A stretch of DNA of 32,658 bases from contig JAUMSH010000037.1 of assembly GCA_031292915.1 (NCBI GenBank), positions 1-32,658 of the forward strand, written 5' to 3'. A program made the position numbers and the translations under genes. The notes under the pieces are model-generated. The model was given only the letters and a program-made list of their open reading frames with translations, made no database searches and was not told the origin of the DNA. Shown in pieces: positions 1 to 5,852 of this stretch (positions within the stretch are counted from its first letter, which is position 1; each line of letters opens with the position of its first letter). The stretch comes from Collinsella sp. (GTDB taxonomy: Bacteria; Actinomycetota; Coriobacteriia; Coriobacteriales; Coriobacteriaceae).

Positions 1-67
1 GCCCCAGCCCTTTGCGCCATTCCGCGCAACCGAGCGCGATTCTCAGGCACTTCAGGCAAGGAACACG

Positions 68-780
68 ATGAACGACCGACCTCTCGTCATAGGCAAAGGA
101 ACGAAGCAACGCCGCGACAAATACACGTGGCGCTACCGTCACAGCCTCGGCAAGGATCCGGTCACGGGCAAATACCGCTATTCGCCGTGGCAGACCATAC
201 ATACCACCAAAAGCCGAGAGGTCGACGCCGCACTCGAAGCCTACAAGGCAGAACTCAACAGCGGCACCTACGTCCAAAAATCGAGGGACACCGTCGGCTC
301 GTACGCAAAAAAGTTCCACGACAACCGCGAAGGAACCATCACGCCGCTCGCCTACTCGACATCCTACTCAATCGAGAACCGGACGCGCACATCACATGCG
401 TGATGCTCATGCTCGACACCGACATGAGAAGGGCAGAAGCCCTCGGGATGACGTGGTCCGATGTCTCCGTCGAGAACAGAAGCATCCTCATTGAGCAGCA
501 GTTCGCGGCCGATCGAAGCGTTCGCTCGCCCAAAAGCAAGAAAAGCGTGCGGAGGATCTCGATAAGCGAGACGCTGACGTCGTATCTCGAATTCTGGAAA
601 AAGGAGCAGGCCCGCGAAATGGAAGCCTTCGGCCTGGAACAAGTCAAAGGCACTCCGCTCGTCCACTCATTCGAACGAACGAAAGACAGGCATCCCCAAG
701 TCAACTTCATGGACCTGAATGGGTTTTCGCGCTGGTTCAGAAACTTCAGCGTCGAGAACGGGTTCGGCAAGTTCGAAGGC
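68..780 (+). pseudogene. Tyrosine integrase remnant (frameshifted, truncated)
   Basis: The first frame (68-403) encodes an N-terminal arm-type DNA-binding region typical of phage/ICE integrases: basic start, TWRYRHSLGKDPVTGKYRYS, a long helix, then a stop. The catalytic domain resumes in another frame near 395-780 with the motif DMRRAEALGMTW, which holds the first catalytic arginine, followed by a basic beta region and a C-terminal helix. Only a few dozen residues separate the two parts, so most of the core-binding (SAM-like) domain is deleted. The HxxR and active-site tyrosine region is absent. An AAGGA ribosome site lies 6 nt before ATG 68. The gene cannot make an active recombinase and marks an old integrated element. 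The reading frame is open back to base 2, so a longer start upstream is possible. Confidence 0.75.
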
Positions 781-922
781 GTTCGAACATACCATTATGT
801 GAAGGAAACTGTCGACGGGGAAACGATTTCGAAGCGTTATGAGCATAAAGAGTGGCTCGAATTGAGGGATTACCTCAGGAAGCATCCCAAGGTTCGCGAG
901 GCGAGGCATATCAGCACATATG
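780..922 (+). pseudogene. Fragment resembling the C-terminal part of a GrpB/UPF0157 protein
   Basis: The integrase frame continues without a stop into RTYHYVKETVDGETISKRYE and then WLELRDYLRKHP. This resembles the C-terminal signature of GrpB-family (UPF0157) nucleotidyltransferase-like proteins (RTHxxH..., FRDYLRxHP). Similarity to an integrase ends near base 780, so this is probably a deletion join between two decayed genes and not a real fusion protein. The match is by eye on a short stretch and may be wrong. Confidence 0.3.
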
Positions 923-923
923 A

Positions 924-1190
924 GAGCGAGCACCTTCCTTACGGATATTCGGGCCTATCGAGCCACACCGCTACTGCCGCTACTGCCCGCCAGCTTCCGA
1001 ACCAGCGGGCGGTAGCAGCACCCCGAACATCTCGCCGACAGCGCAGAGAGTCGTCGACCTGGCGGCCAAGGCCGACATCGAGGACGTGATGCTGTGCGAC
1101 CTGCCCGGCGTCCTGTCCTTCCTAGGGCTGCCACCTGAGACGGAGATGCCGCCGGGCAACAAGGGGAAGACGAAGCTCAAGAAGCTCTAA
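924..1190 (+). pseudogene. C-terminal fragment of an unrecognised protein
   Basis: After an in-frame stop at 921-923, one frame stays open to TAA 1188-1190. It encodes two closely spaced CxxC-like cysteines (RYCRYCPPAS), then a regular amphipathic stretch (TAQRVVDLAAKADIEDVMLC) and a lysine-rich tail ending KTKLKKL. There is no start codon with a ribosome site. Composition and codon use look like real coding sequence, so this is probably the 3' end of a gene lost to deletion. I do not recognise the family. Confidence 0.3.
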
Positions 1191-1327
1191 AGGAAGGTGG
1201 CGCCGAACAAGGCATACCACTCCGGCGAGCGCGCCAAGGATTTGATCTCGCACCTCGACATGGCAGAGATCAGGGCATCGGCGCCCGTCCAAGAATTGGG
1301 ATGCAGTTCAATACGAGCTCGGGGCTC
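1191..1327 (+). other. Possible 5' fragment of a further gene
   Basis: Seven bases after the preceding stop, a GTG at 1197 with AAGGAAGG just upstream opens a frame whose first ~36 codons look coding (MAPNKAYHSGERAKDLISHL). The frame then runs into the low-complexity palindrome array. This suggests a once operon-like gene whose remainder has been replaced. No family is recognised. Confidence 0.25.
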
Positions 1328-1482
1328 TTTTCGTCTAGATTGGGGACGCATGGCCGGACGAAAACAATTTGCGTCTGGTAATAAGCGTACGAAAGCGCAA
1401 TTTACGTCTTAATTCCGTACGCAAATCAAGACGAAAATCGTTTACGTCTGCTTTAAATCCGTACGAAAACGGTTTTCGTCTT
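1328..1482. repeat. Array of GACGAAAA/TTTNCGTC palindromic sites
   Basis: TTTNCGTC(T) occurs at 1328, 1368, 1401, 1441 and 1473, and its inverse (G/T)ACGAAA(A) at 1357, 1388, 1430 and 1462. They form four head-to-head palindromes centred near 1366, 1398, 1439 and 1471, about 32, 41 and 32 bp apart, after one half site at 1328. The last, ACGAAAACGGTTTTCGT (1463-1479), is perfect around a central G. The array lies between gene fragments and the 3' end of the ATPase gene. It may be a multi-site protein-binding region, a mobile-element end, or a replication/segregation site. Confidence 0.7.
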
Positions 1483-1500
1483 GCAGGGCAGTTGCCGTTT

Positions 1501-2592
1501 CTACAGTTCAACTTCCAGTTCGGCTTTGTGCTCGTAGAGGTAGTCGCGCATGTAGGGGATGGCAAATGAGACCTTGCCGTACGAGGGAGCCTCGATAATC
1601 GATTCTCTTAACAGGCGGCTGCGGACGGAACTCACCTGTTGAGGCGTTTTGTTTAGGGCATCGGCAACCATGCTGGTCGAGCTCGTCTGCCCCAAAGATG
1701 CCATGCTCAGCAGATAAGCGATGCACGTGGGCGGAATGCGCTGTAGCGCGGGCTCAATCACCATGGCACAGAAGTGTTCGCGTGCCGTTGCAATGCCGCG
1801 CTCGGCTTCTTCTTCTCCAATAATCGGTGTATGTGCGCGTCTTGCCAACTGCCATGCGTAGTATCCAACGAGTTGGATCATGAAAGGATAACCTTGCGTT
1901 GCCTCGGCAAGTTGGCCGGCAATACCTGGCTGCAACTCCATGCCAGACGCTTCAATGGTTTCCTCGAGGGAGTACGACACTTCGGTTACTGCCACAGCCT
2001 TCAGGTCAAAGGGGAGGGCACGGCGCAAAAACGTAAGTGTCTTTCCGTTGATGATGCTTTCAATCATCGAAGGCAGCCCAGCAAAAACAAAGGCGATATC
2101 AAGGTCTTCGCCGATAACCTGCTGAATCGCAATGGAGAGCGTTCGGACCTCATCGAGCTCTGCGTCTTGAACCTCGTCGAGAGTGATGAGCAGGCCGTTT
2201 CCATTCTTGGATATTGTCTGTCTCATGGCGTCGCGTAGCGATGGGCCGATTCGCTCAATGTCTATGCTGCCGATGGATATGCCAGCTACGGTGGGCTCAA
2301 ATTTGGCGTGCTTGGCCTGGAATTTGGGCTGCAGCTGTTCGAGAATGCGCCGGCAAAGTCCCTCGGTTGCGACCTCTTTTATGACCGTCCAGCCACGGCT
2401 TTGCGCCAAACGTGAGCACTCGTCAAGGAGGACTGTCTTGCCCGTTCCACGGACGCCGGCTATGCGCATTAGGCGCCCCGGGGCACCAGGCCCGTTGACG
2501 AGGCCTTCATTGAATTCTTCGAGTACATCTTCGCGGCCGATAATCGTGGGGGGTGTTTTACCTGCTGTGGGCTTAAAAGGGTTTGTTTGCAT
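1501..2592 (-). CDS. AAA-type ATP-binding protein, function unknown
   Basis: The protein has 363 residues from ATG 2592. AGGTGG lies 5 nt upstream of that codon; a GTG three codons earlier overlaps the ribosome site and is less likely. An N-terminal IIGRED segment is followed by Walker A GVRGTGKT (residues 46-53), Walker B LLITLDE (134-140) and a sensor-like strand IAFVFAGLPS near 170. The C-terminal third looks like a winged helix (SSTSMVADALNKTPQQVSSV). This is the layout of single ORC/STAND-like ATPases common in Actinobacteria and near mobile elements. Neighbours are a decayed integrase region downstream and 10-bp tandem repeats directly upstream. A role in element maintenance or defence is possible but unproven. 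Confidence 0.85.
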   Translation of the reverse strand: MQTNPFKPTAGKTPPTIIGREDVLEEFNEGLVNGPGAPGRLMRIAGVRGTGKTVLLDECSRLAQSRGWTVIKEVATEGLCRRILEQLQPKFQAKHAKFEPTVAGISIGSIDIERIGPSLRDAMRQTISKNGNGLLITLDEVQDAELDEVRTLSIAIQQVIGEDLDIAFVFAGLPSMIESIINGKTLTFLRRALPFDLKAVAVTEVSYSLEETIEASGMELQPGIAGQLAEATQGYPFMIQLVGYYAWQLARRAHTPIIGEEEAERGIATAREHFCAMVIEPALQRIPPTCIAYLLSMASLGQTSSTSMVADALNKTPQQVSSVRSRLLRESIIEAPSYGKVSFAIPYMRDYLYEHKAELEVEL

Positions 2593-2610
2593 GTGAGCCA
2601 CCTTTGCTCA

Positions 2611-2680
2611 AGATATAGCAAGATATAGCAAAGTATAGCAAGATATAGCAAAGTATGGTGAGATATAGCAACGTATAGCG
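2611..2680 (-). repeat. Eight 10-bp tandem repeats upstream of the ATPase gene
   Basis: On the minus strand the unit is TGCTATATCT or TGCTATACTT, repeated about eight times with exactly 10-bp period; the units at 2651 and 2671 are degenerate. Each contains TGCTATA, an extended -10-like box, and lies on the same face of the helix. The block ends 19 bp before the ATPase start codon, so it probably contains the promoter and/or a cooperative operator. Exact tandem copies make copy-number variation between strains likely. Confidence 0.85.
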
Positions 2681-2705
2681 CTGTTCGCGGGTTCTTACGG
2701 TGGTG

Positions 2706-3386
2706 CTATTTTCCGAATGCCGCGCGGATAAAGCGCTGGGCGAACAGCTTGTTGGCGACGTTGATGACATGGCCCAGGAACAGTGCCGAGATGGCGGTCG
2801 TGACGCCAAAGCCGCCCAGGTTGTACATAAAGATCAGCGACAACGCGAGCGAGGCGGCGACATGTGAGCAGTCAAACACGACTTTTACGTCACCAAAGCG
2901 GCGTTTAAGCTTTTCGGCAATGACTTGCACCAAGCCGTCGGGCGCGTTGGGGACAACGCCCATGTTGACGACGAGACTTACGCCAAATGCGGTGACAGCG
3001 AGGGAGAGCAGCATGGTCGCAATCTGTGTGGGGAGTGCCGTGGGATGCAGTGGGTTGACCGCCATGAAGAGGTCGGTCAAGCCGCCAATCAGCGTTGAGA
3101 AGAACAACTCGAGCAGGATGCGCGGCTGGAACTCGCTTCGCAAGATGGCTAATTGCGCCACGATGTAGGCGACGTAGGTTGCGGTGATCCAAAAGCCGAG
3201 CGTCTTGCCAGTGAGCATGGATAGGGTTGTGGCAAAGCACGTGAGCGCGGCGACGCCCAGGCCGGATGCCGTCTGGAGACTCATACCGAGTGCCAGTACT
3301 GCAACGCCCACAAGATACATCAGCATTCTGATGACGGTATGGCACCAGTCGATGTTCTCGCCATGCATGATGATGAGCGGTCGCAT
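2706..3386 (-). CDS. YczE/YitT-like integral membrane protein (DUF6198 type)
   Basis: 226 residues with five or six hydrophobic segments (near 18-40, 47-78, 88-108, 120-145, 175-220). It has family hallmarks: a glycine-rich first helix (LGMSLQTASGLGVAAL) and VVPNAPDGLVQVIAEKL between helices. The family (COG2364) has no established biochemical role. The ribosome site AAAGGA lies about 10 nt before ATG 3386. The leader is long (about 260 nt) and carries the same operator, the same hairpin design and the same structured RNA as the KDG kinase/KDPG aldolase genes. I infer that it belongs to the same sugar-acid regulon and could move or sense a sugar acid or pathway product. That function is a guess. 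Confidence 0.85.
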   Translation of the reverse strand: MRPLIIMHGENIDWCHTVIRMLMYLVGVAVLALGMSLQTASGLGVAALTCFATTLSMLTGKTLGFWITATYVAYIVAQLAILRSEFQPRILLELFFSTLIGGLTDLFMAVNPLHPTALPTQIATMLLSLAVTAFGVSLVVNMGVVPNAPDGLVQVIAEKLKRRFGDVKVVFDCSHVAASLALSLIFMYNLGGFGVTTAISALFLGHVINVANKLFAQRFIRAAFGK

Positions 3387-3419
3387 GTTGCTACCCGTCC
3401 TTTCGGTTGTGTGAAAAAG

Positions 3420-3544
3420 CTGACCCGGGCCGGCAAAAGAGGGTTATCGGAGGCACTGCTGCAAAAGCAGAAAAGCCGGCCCCACGGTCAGTCGTCTAGG
3501 AAGTGTCTCGCTGTGCCGGAATGGGACTAAAGGTCCAACGAGAC
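3420..3544 (-). ncRNA. Structured leader RNA, copy A (riboswitch-like candidate)
   Basis: Read on the minus strand, this leader holds stem 3539-3544/3505-3510 (GUCUCG/CGAGAC), whose loop contains AGUCCCAUUCCGG, then an outer stem 3486-3491/3420-3425 (CUGACC/GGUCAG), a GC stem 3475-3482/3427-3434, and a small CUGC(UUUU)GCAG hairpin. The unpaired block AGCAGUGCCUCCGAUAACC (3442-3460) is identical in copy B at 5674-5692. The outer stem is followed by CUUUUUC, so it could act as a terminator before the YczE-like gene, whose start lies 33 nt further on. I recognise no known riboswitch class. Stem changes between the two copies are compensatory. Confidence 0.6.
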
Positions 3545-3565
3545 GGGAAGAAAGCAAATGGCATT

Positions 3566-3623
3566 GCGTGGGCGATAAGATGCCAAGATGGTAGGGTGTG
3601 TCTTAGCATCCTATTGCCCACGC
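3566..3623 (-). promoter_or_regulatory. 5' leader hairpin with conserved ACCCUACC loop, copy A
   Basis: Arms 3566-3583 and 3606-3623 form an 18-bp stem with one G-U pair and one A-C mismatch. The 22-nt loop reads, on the minus strand, AAGA...ACCCUACC...UCUU. The KDG kinase leader has an 18-bp stem of different sequence with a 22-nt loop sharing the same core. It begins within about 25 nt of the expected transcription start. Confidence 0.75.
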
Positions 3624-3625
3624 TC

Positions 3626-3643
3626 AACGAAATCGGTTTCGTT
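3626..3643 (-). promoter_or_regulatory. LacI-family operator, probable KdgR-type site
   Basis: AACGAAATCGGTTTCGTT has 7-bp inverted arms around a CG centre, as in LacI-family operators. It lies immediately downstream of the minus-strand -10 box, where binding would block transcription. The same core occurs before the KDG kinase gene, next to a LacI-family regulator gene. Confidence 0.75.
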
Positions 3644-3651
3644 TGAGCCTA

Positions 3652-3679
3652 AGTATACGCACGGGATTTTATTTGCGAA
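3652..3679 (-). promoter_or_regulatory. Promoter of the YczE-like gene
   Basis: On the minus strand, -35 TTCGCA (3679-3674) is separated by 16 bp from -10 TATACT (3657-3652). The -10 box matches that of the KDG kinase promoter and sits at the same distance from the operator. Confidence 0.6.
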
Positions 3680-3695
3680 GAGAAAAACAATAAAA

Positions 3696-3711
3696 AGGTG
3701 AACGTTCACCT
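3696..3711. promoter_or_regulatory. Perfect 16-bp palindrome, probable operator
   Basis: AGGTGAACGTTCACCT is a perfect palindrome with central CG. It lies about 17 bp upstream of the -35 box of the minus-strand membrane-protein promoter and about 160 bp before the divergent GntR-type gene. The binding protein is unknown; the GntR/FCD regulator and the LacI regulator are both candidates. Confidence 0.5.
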
Positions 3712-3734
3712 AATCGCAACAACTCGTTGGCTGT

Positions 3735-3801
3735 AGTTGCGGTGGAATAGTTCCTGTTTTTGCTGCTGAAGGCCTTGAACAGGAACTATTCCACCGCAAC
3801 T
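3735..3801. repeat. Family-A intergenic hairpin, copy 1
   Basis: A 24-bp perfect inverted repeat begins AGTTGCGGTGGAATAG, with a 19-nt loop. A second member with diverged inner arms lies just after the GntR gene. The longest possible GntR reading frame would start inside this hairpin, which argues for the later start at 3874. Confidence 0.85.
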
Positions 3802-3873
3802 TATGAGGGGGCGGGGGATGCGATAGTATTGCATGGTGGTATTCGACTAACCGAGGACTTATCCGAGGGCTTT

Positions 3874-4566
3874 ATGGAACAGCACCAGCATTATCAGAGC
3901 CTGCAAGACCAGGCGTACAACGCATTGCGCTCCAAGATCATCTATGCCGAGCTCAGGCCCGGCACGCGTCTTTCGGCGATTGGTCTGGAAAAGGAGACGG
4001 GAATCGGGCGCACGCCCATTCGCGAATCCTTTGTGCGCCTGCGTGAGCAGGAGCTGGTGGAAACGCGTCCCAAAAGCGGCACCTACGTCTCTAAGATCAG
4101 CATGGAACGCGCCGAAAACGCCTGCTTTTTGCGCGAGAAGCTCGAGAGAAGCGTGCTAATTAAATGCTGTTCGGCCGCCTCGCCCGAGCAAAAGCAGCGG
4201 CTTAAGCAGATTCTTACCGAGTCCGAGTCGCTCGACCATAGCGAAACGCGTCGCTTTTTCGACCTGGATAACCTGTTCCATGAGATGTGTTTCGTGATTG
4301 CTGGCCGTCACATGTTGTGGGATTGGATGAAGAGCGTCAACACGCATTTTGAGCGATACAACTGGTTGCGTATGGTGTCGCAGGATTTGGATTGGGAGCC
4401 GATTCGTCGGCAGCATCGCCGGATTCTCGAGGCCATTAAGAGGGGCGATACCGACGCGGCGAGCTATCTGGCAGAGACACACCTGCACCTGATGCCCGAA
4501 GAGCAAGGTCCGGTTATCGCCTTGCATCCCGACTATTTTGAGCTGTCCAAAGACTCGTTCATCTAA
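3874..4566 (+). CDS. GntR-family regulator with FCD (FadR-like) domain
   Basis: 230 residues from ATG 3874, with GAGGG 4 nt upstream; an earlier in-frame ATG at 3760 lies inside a repeat hairpin. Residues ~6-75 form the GntR winged helix (NALRSKIIYAELRPGTRLS, GIGRTPIRESFVRL). The rest is an all-helical FCD ligand-binding domain with likely metal-site residues: D and H in DLDNLFHE, and later histidines in QHRRILEAI and LAETHLHL. Such regulators often respond to sugar acids or carboxylates. It lies between the YczE-like gene and the KDPG aldolase gene, so control of hexuronate/KDG metabolism is likely but not shown. The gene is bracketed by two family-A hairpins. Confidence 0.85.
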   Translation: MEQHQHYQSLQDQAYNALRSKIIYAELRPGTRLSAIGLEKETGIGRTPIRESFVRLREQELVETRPKSGTYVSKISMERAENACFLREKLERSVLIKCCSAASPEQKQRLKQILTESESLDHSETRRFFDLDNLFHEMCFVIAGRHMLWDWMKSVNTHFERYNWLRMVSQDLDWEPIRRQHRRILEAIKRGDTDAASYLAETHLHLMPEEQGPVIALHPDYFELSKDSFI

Positions 4567-4580
4567 TCAATCCTCATATA

Positions 4581-4647
4581 AGTTGCGGTGAAATAGGGAC
4601 TGTTTTGTGACCTAGGTGGCGCAAACAGTCCCTATTTCACCGCAACT
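4581..4647. repeat. Family-A intergenic hairpin, copy 2
   Basis: A 25-bp perfect inverted repeat begins AGTTGCGGTGAAATAG and has a 17-nt loop. The outer 16 bp match copy 1 except one base, while the inner arms differ but still pair. It starts 14 bp after the GntR stop codon. Confidence 0.85.
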
Positions 4648-4676
4648 GCGTTGGGGCGTAACCGGGGCACAAAGTT

Positions 4677-4735
4677 GCGGCGCCGCTTGGAGGAAAAGAC
4701 CGGAAGCAAGGGTCCATTCCTCCAGACGGCGCCGC
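4677..4735 (+). terminator. Hairpin, probable terminator of the GntR gene
   Basis: Stem blocks GCGGCGCCG/CGGCGCCGC and TGGAGGAA/TTCCTCCA, then AGACC/GGTCC-like pairing, are followed by CTGTTTTG. With 4802-4902 it fills the 391-bp gap between the convergent GntR and aldolase genes, in which I see no gene. Confidence 0.5.
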
Positions 4736-4801
4736 AGCTGTTTTGATGGCTCGGTTTTTGTCGATGTGACTTAGTTGAGCGCGACTGCCAGCCGATTATA
4801 C

Positions 4802-4902
4802 AAAGCGGCTCGGGGGCGTGTCGCTTCCGTCACGTTCTATCAGCATACAAGACGGTTTTGGTTCTTGCTCGTGACGGAAACGGCGCGCTTCCGAGCCGCT
4901 TT
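4802..4902. repeat. Long nested inverted repeat
   Basis: Outer arms AAAGCGGCTCGG (4802-4813) and CCGAGCCGCTTT (4891-4902) are perfect. Inner arms TTCCGTCACG (4825-4834) and CGTGACGGAA (4870-4879) also pair perfectly, leaving a ~35-nt loop. It could be a small non-autonomous element or an RNA structure at the end of the aldolase transcript. Confidence 0.7.
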
Positions 4903-4907
4903 AAAAG

Positions 4908-4939
4908 AAAGGGGGCGAGGTCTAGGGCACGCCCCCTTT
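4908..4939 (-). terminator. Rho-independent terminator of the KDG kinase/KDPG aldolase genes
   Basis: Arms AAAGGGGGCG and CGCCCCCTTT give a 10-bp stem, followed on the minus strand by TTTCTTTT. It lies 18 bp beyond the aldolase stop codon. Confidence 0.85.
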
Positions 4940-4957
4940 CACGATAGAGAGCTAAAC

Positions 4958-5599
4958 CTAGCCGCGGACCTTCTTGACGACGTCCATGGCCTCGCGGGCG
5001 ATCTGCTCGACCTTGGAGAAGTCGCCGTCGGCAAACAGGGCCGGCTTGACCATCCAGGTGCCACCGCAGGCGATGATGGCGGAGGAGCTCAGGTACTCCT
5101 CGACGTTGGCGGTGCTCACGCCGCCGGTAGGCATAAAGCGGTGACCGACAAACGGAGCGGCGAGGGCCTTGATGGTGTTCAGGCCGCCATACTGGGACGC
5201 GGGGAAGAACTTGGTGACCTTGAGGCCCAGGTTCTCGGCTGCGGTGACCTCGGAGGGGGTCACGGTGCCGGGAAGGACGGGCAGGTCGATGTCGATGCAG
5301 TGCTTCACGACGTCCTCGTTGTAACCCGGGGAGACGATGAACTTGGCACCGGCTGCGCGGGCCTGCTCAACCTGCTCGACGGTCAGGACAGTGCCGGCGC
5401 CAACGCACATTTCGGGCTCGGCCTCGGCCATAGCGGCGATGCACTCGGCGGCGCAGGCGGTGCGGAAGGTGACCTCGGCGGACTTCATGCCAGCTGCCAT
5501 AAGGGCGTGGGCGAGCGGAGCGGCGTCCTCGACCTTGTCGAGCACAACGACCGGCACGATGCCCAGGGACTCAAGCGTGGTGTAGAACTGATCGAACAT
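4958..5599 (-). CDS. eda: 2-keto-3-deoxy-6-phosphogluconate (KDPG/KHG) aldolase
   Basis: 213 residues from ATG 5599, with AAAGGA 6 nt upstream. It is a class I aldolase that cleaves KDPG to pyruvate and glyceraldehyde-3-phosphate. Family features are the catalytic glutamate in AEVTFRT (E42), the phosphate/carboxylate loop GAGTVLT, the pyruvate-site PGTVTPSEV, and the Schiff-base lysine in LKVTKFFPAS (K130). Length is normal. It lies downstream of the KDG kinase on the same strand, so the two complete KDG to KDPG to triose catabolism. The 250-bp gap between them holds a structured RNA that could give the aldolase its own post-transcriptional control. Confidence 0.93.
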   Translation of the reverse strand: MFDQFYTTLESLGIVPVVVLDKVEDAAPLAHALMAAGMKSAEVTFRTACAAECIAAMAEAEPEMCVGAGTVLTVEQVEQARAAGAKFIVSPGYNEDVVKHCIDIDLPVLPGTVTPSEVTAAENLGLKVTKFFPASQYGGLNTIKALAAPFVGHRFMPTGGVSTANVEEYLSSSAIIACGGTWMVKPALFADGDFSKVEQIAREAMDVVKKVRG

Positions 5600-5649
5600 G
5601 ATGTTCCTTTCGATGTGTGGCGCGCATGGGCGCGTGATTGCCAAATGTG

Positions 5650-5779
5650 CTGGTCAGGAGCCGATTTTGGATTGGTTATCGGAGGCACTGCTTGGGGTTC
5701 AAGCAATTCCAAAACCGGCTGCTCGACCAGTCATGTAGGGAATGCCAGGCAAAACCGGAATGGGACTGGTGGTTTTGCC
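5650..5779 (-). ncRNA. Structured leader RNA, copy B (riboswitch-like candidate)
   Basis: On the minus strand, a GGCAAAACC/GGUUUUGCC hairpin (5771-5779/5748-5756) has AGUCCCAUUCC in its loop. Next come CUGGUC/GACCAG (5730-5725/5655-5650), AGCCGGUUUUGGA/UCCAAAAUCGGCU (5720-5708/5671-5659, one G-U), and GCUUG/CAAGC. Two blocks are identical to copy A: CCGGAATGGGACT (5755-5767, plus strand) and GGTTATCGGAGGCACTGCT (5674-5692). Almost everything else differs while the stems are kept. It ends about 50 nt before the aldolase start codon. Confidence 0.6.
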
Positions 5780-5798
5780 CGGCCGGAGGAATCGGGGA

Positions 5799-5838
5799 GC
5801 GGGCCGCAGGGGTATGGGATTGGAAAGCTGCGGCCCGC
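5799..5838 (-). other. Hairpin after the KDG kinase gene
   Basis: GCGGGCCGCAG and CTGCGGCCCGC form an 11-bp perfect stem 14 bp beyond the kinase stop codon. It lacks a U-run, so RNA processing or 3'-end protection is more likely than efficient termination. Confidence 0.5.
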
Positions 5839-5852
5839 GGAATGGAGACGGA

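Noticed and set aside
2611..2680. CRISPR array
   Set aside because: The repeats are 10 bp with no spacers.
3420..3544. Cobalamin, FMN, Moco or fluoride riboswitch as identity of the leader element
   Set aside because: The conserved blocks do not match the boxes I know for these classes; the identity stays open.
3760..3873. Longer start for the GntR regulator
   Set aside because: The extra codons begin inside a 24-bp hairpin repeat, lack a ribosome site and are not part of the GntR family pattern.
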